From: Sthenelais limicola | Taxonomy: Eukaryota; Annelida; Polychaeta; Phyllodocida; Sigalionidae | Assembly (NCBI GenBank): GCA_942159475.1 | Contig: OW804096.1 | Span: 104,568,194-104,632,193 of the forward strand | Length of the DNA: 64,000 nt | Reading direction: 5' to 3' | Part shown: positions 61,804 to 64,000 of the stretch, in pieces | How the letters are laid out: every line of letters begins with the position of its first letter | Numbering within the stretch: the first letter of the stretch is position 1 | Program-made: the position numbers and the translations under genes | Notes under the pieces: model-generated | Database searches by the model: none | What the model was told of the DNA's origin: nothing | What the model saw: only the letters and a program-made list of their open reading frames with translations

Positions 61804-64000
61804 ATGCCAGAAGAGACACCACCACCGCCAATGATACATCTTCCAGCATATCCCGAGTTCACAGTAACCGAGGATCCGGAAATAGCAACAAAATGGGAAG
61901 AGTGGTTAGAAGGTTTAGAATCCATGATGTCTGCAATGAGACTAACCGAAAATAAGGACAAACGAGCCATGATGATGCATTATGTAGGTGTAGGAACCAG
62001 AAGAATCATCAAAAGACTTGAAAATACAGGTGATTCTACAGCTGATGATGGCTATAAAAAGTTAAAGCAGGCACTGGATGATCATTTCAAACCTAAATTG
62101 AATAGGGTCTACGGCATGAGTGTATTACACCAGATGAGGCCAAATACTGGTGAAACAAGTGACAACTACCATATTCGCGTCAAAGAAAAAGTCGCTGCAA
62201 TCAAGCTTGAAGAATTACAACCGAACGACATCGTTGATCTCATCACTTTATCACATCTTGTAAATACATGTCCCAACAAGAGTGTGAAACACAAAACTAT
62301 TCGTGATGATCTGAGTCTTAAGGATTATCTGAAGACAGCAAGAGCTTCTGAAAGAGCCGAATATCAACTCAAAGACATGGAGACTCAATCTGAGGAGAGA
62401 TCAGCTGTTAGTCGGGTCAGCAAACAAGGCAAATATACTCAAAAGGTGACGTCAGAAAAGAAACATTCATCAGGAACACCCAAGAAATCCAAAAGCAAAT
62501 CATGTTTTAGGTGCGGAGGTACATATCCTCATGATGATGACTGTCCCGCTTTGGAGAATGTATGCTACAAATGTTCTAATAAAGGGCATTATGCAAAGAA
62601 GTGCAGGACTAAGGTCAGATTGAATTCGAAAGTCAATCAGGTTGCTGAGACTCAAGACAGCGAGGAAGAGTACATCACCATTCCTGTGGTCATTTCTTCA
62701 GTCAATGGAGAAAAAACTAGGTCTACGAATGTAAAAATACATGGACATGACACCACAATGCTGATCGACTCAGGATCTGAAATAAATATCTTAGGTAAGG
62801 AAACTTTTGATCTTCTCAATGCTACACCGCAACTCAAGCAAACAGATAAGAAATACTTTGGCTACGGTCCTAAGGGTACACAACATGAGATACCTATGGC
62901 TGGAGTGTTTGAATGTATGGTTCAATCTCCAATGACAAAGAAACAGACGAAGACATCTGTCTATGTAGTGCAAGGTAAAGCTCAGAATCTTCTTAGTTGC
63001 AACACTGCAGAGAAGTTAGGAATCGTTACGTTTGTGTGCCATGTGCAAGACACAGAAGAAGTAGCAGACAAACACAGGAAAGTCTTCGACGGAATCGGAA
63101 AGATGAAGGATACTTCTGTACATCTAAGCATTGACAAAGAAGTCAACCCGATCGCGCAAAAAGCAAGGCGTGTACCGTTTCATCTACGTGAAAAAGTGGA
63201 CCAAGAAATTGAAAGACTAAAGAAGCTGGACATTATAGAAGATGCCACTGGAGCGACACCATGGATCAGTCCATTAGTAATAGTCCACAAGCCACAGGGT
63301 GATATCCGGTTATGTCTGGATAGTAGAGCCATAAACACAGCCATAGAAAGAGAACGGTATCCAATGAATACAATTGAAGAGCTTATCGTGGATCTCAACG
63401 GAGCCCAGCATTTCTCGGAGATAGATCTCAATAAAGGTTACCATCAGTTAGAACTCGCTGAGGAAAGTCGCTACATAACCACATTTGCGACACACAGTGG
63501 ACTATATAGGTACAAGAGACTGTGCTTCGGTATCAACTCAGCTGCAGAAATCTTCCAGAAGAAAATAGCTGACATGCTGCAGGGTATTACAGGTGTGAAG
63601 AATATGTCAGACGACATAATTATTTTTTCGAGAACGGCTGAAGAGCATGCTGAAACAATCAACAAGGTTCTGGAACGACTTGCTGAGTACAATGTCACAG
63701 CAAATAAATCAAAATGTGAGTTCTGGAAAGAAGAAATCATCTTCTTTGGTCATGTTTTCAGTAAGGACGGGATTTCGCCAAGCGAAAAGAAAATCAAAGC
63801 TATTCTCAACGCCACTGAACCGCAAAGCACAGAGGAAGTTTGCAGTTTACTAGGTATGGCCCAGTTTCTAGCCAGGTTCATAAACAATTACAGCACTGTT
63901 GTAGATCCACTACAAAAATTGACAAAGAAAGACATTGCATGGAAATGGGAAAAAGAAGAAAAAACGGCATTCTCCAATTTGAAGAGGAGCTTGGCCAACT
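61804..64000 (+). CDS. element A gag-protease-RT polyprotein (3' partial)
   Basis: One open frame from the ATG at 61804 to the window end (732 codons, no stop). The gag part (about 1-230) is helical and charged. Two zinc knuckles follow: C234-x2-C237-x5-H243-x3-C247 and C254-x2-C257-x4-H262-x4-C267. The protease active site is LIDSGSE (D322). The RT begins near 430 with RRVPFHLREK, then WISPLVIVHKPQGDIRLCLD, EIDLNKGYHQLEL (D541) and the YxDD box written NMSDDIIIF (D603, D604). It ends in the thumb at about 730. It encodes the particle, processing and cDNA-synthesis functions. The intact frame suggests recent activity. RNase H and integrase should follow past the window. Confidence 0.92.
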   Translation, partial: MPEETPPPPMIHLPAYPEFTVTEDPEIATKWEEWLEGLESMMSAMRLTENKDKRAMMMHYVGVGTRRIIKRLENTGDSTADDGYKKLKQALDDHFKPKLNRVYGMSVLHQMRPNTGETSDNYHIRVKEKVAAIKLEELQPNDIVDLITLSHLVNTCPNKSVKHKTIRDDLSLKDYLKTARASERAEYQLKDMETQSEERSAVSRVSKQGKYTQKVTSEKKHSSGTPKKSKSKSCFRCGGTYPHDDDCPALENVCYKCSNKGHYAKKCRTKVRLNSKVNQVAETQDSEEEYITIPVVISSVNGEKTRSTNVKIHGHDTTMLIDSGSEINILGKETFDLLNATPQLKQTDKKYFGYGPKGTQHEIPMAGVFECMVQSPMTKKQTKTSVYVVQGKAQNLLSCNTAEKLGIVTFVCHVQDTEEVADKHRKVFDGIGKMKDTSVHLSIDKEVNPIAQKARRVPFHLREKVDQEIERLKKLDIIEDATGATPWISPLVIVHKPQGDIRLCLDSRAINTAIERERYPMNTIEELIVDLNGAQHFSEIDLNKGYHQLELAEESRYITTFATHSGLYRYKRLCFGINSAAEIFQKKIADMLQGITGVKNMSDDIIIFSRTAEEHAETINKVLERLAEYNVTANKSKCEFWKEEIIFFGHVFSKDGISPSEKKIKAILNATEPQSTEEVCSLLGMAQFLARFINNYSTVVDPLQKLTKKDIAWKWEKEEKTAFSNLKRSLAN

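Larger units (their letters stand above)
60776..64000 (+). mobile_element. element A: intact-looking Ty3/gypsy element, runs off the window
   Basis: It has a short 5' LTR, a leader and one long open frame for gag, protease and RT. It was inserted into the coding part of element B in the opposite direction, so it is the younger of the two. Short LTRs and a TGGCGACGAG primer-site-like sequence suggest the Mag/SURL-like branch of gypsy; that placement is tentative. Confidence 0.85.

Overview
The window reads as nuclear DNA of a marine invertebrate animal, most likely a deuterostome such as an echinoderm or hemichordate. It is AT-rich. Its one conserved host gene has eleven exons with GT-AG introns, and it is crowded with transposon families typical of such genomes (Ty3/gypsy, Crypton, LINE, Penelope-like, pogo-like and Harbinger-like elements). 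The palindrome TAGGCCTA is strikingly common between about 33 and 39.5 kb. The clade is an inference; nothing in the window fixes the species.

1-9.3 kb: AT-rich satellites, an LTR with a polypurine tract in front of it (1881-2564), a GACTTTTCGATT minisatellite, a terminal-inverted-repeat (TIR) element of about 2.3 kb (4071-6414) containing a second TIR element (4296-5522) flanked by ATAT duplications, a pyrimidine-rich satellite, and a CpG-rich stretch with CCAAT motifs. 9.3-12.8 kb (minus): a five-exon gene, open throughout, that encodes an 817-residue Crypton/KIAA1958-type tyrosine recombinase with its catalytic residues in place. 13.3-21.4 kb: long hairpins, a LINE fragment, a second copy of the ATAT-type element, and short tandem repeats.

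21.4-37.7 kb (minus): a complete gene for a class-III PLP phospho-lyase (ETNPPL/PHYKPL family, 478 residues, eleven exons). Its last intron carries a 3.9-kb element with Harbinger-like ends and TTA duplications. Inside that element are a PD-ExK-like reading frame and a LINE that is split by a pogo-like element.

37.7-45.1 kb: the gene's 5' flank, a GA satellite, the end of a Penelope-like element, and two copies of a 185-bp repeat. No gene was found.

45.1-64 kb: a pile of LTR retroelements. On the minus strand, element C (45146-50094) is truncated at its 5' end. It has RNase H end, integrase, an AT-hook reading frame, a C2H2-like reading frame and a 613-bp LTR. Upstream of it on the same strand lies a broken env-like gene (50095-52708), split by a third ATAT-type element. 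Element B follows (53479-60775, minus, decayed). Its reverse transcriptase is cut by a 3.6-kb block that includes a 2-kb minisatellite. Element A (plus, from 60776) is a young-looking gypsy element with a short LTR and an open gag-protease-RT frame that runs off the window; it landed in element B.
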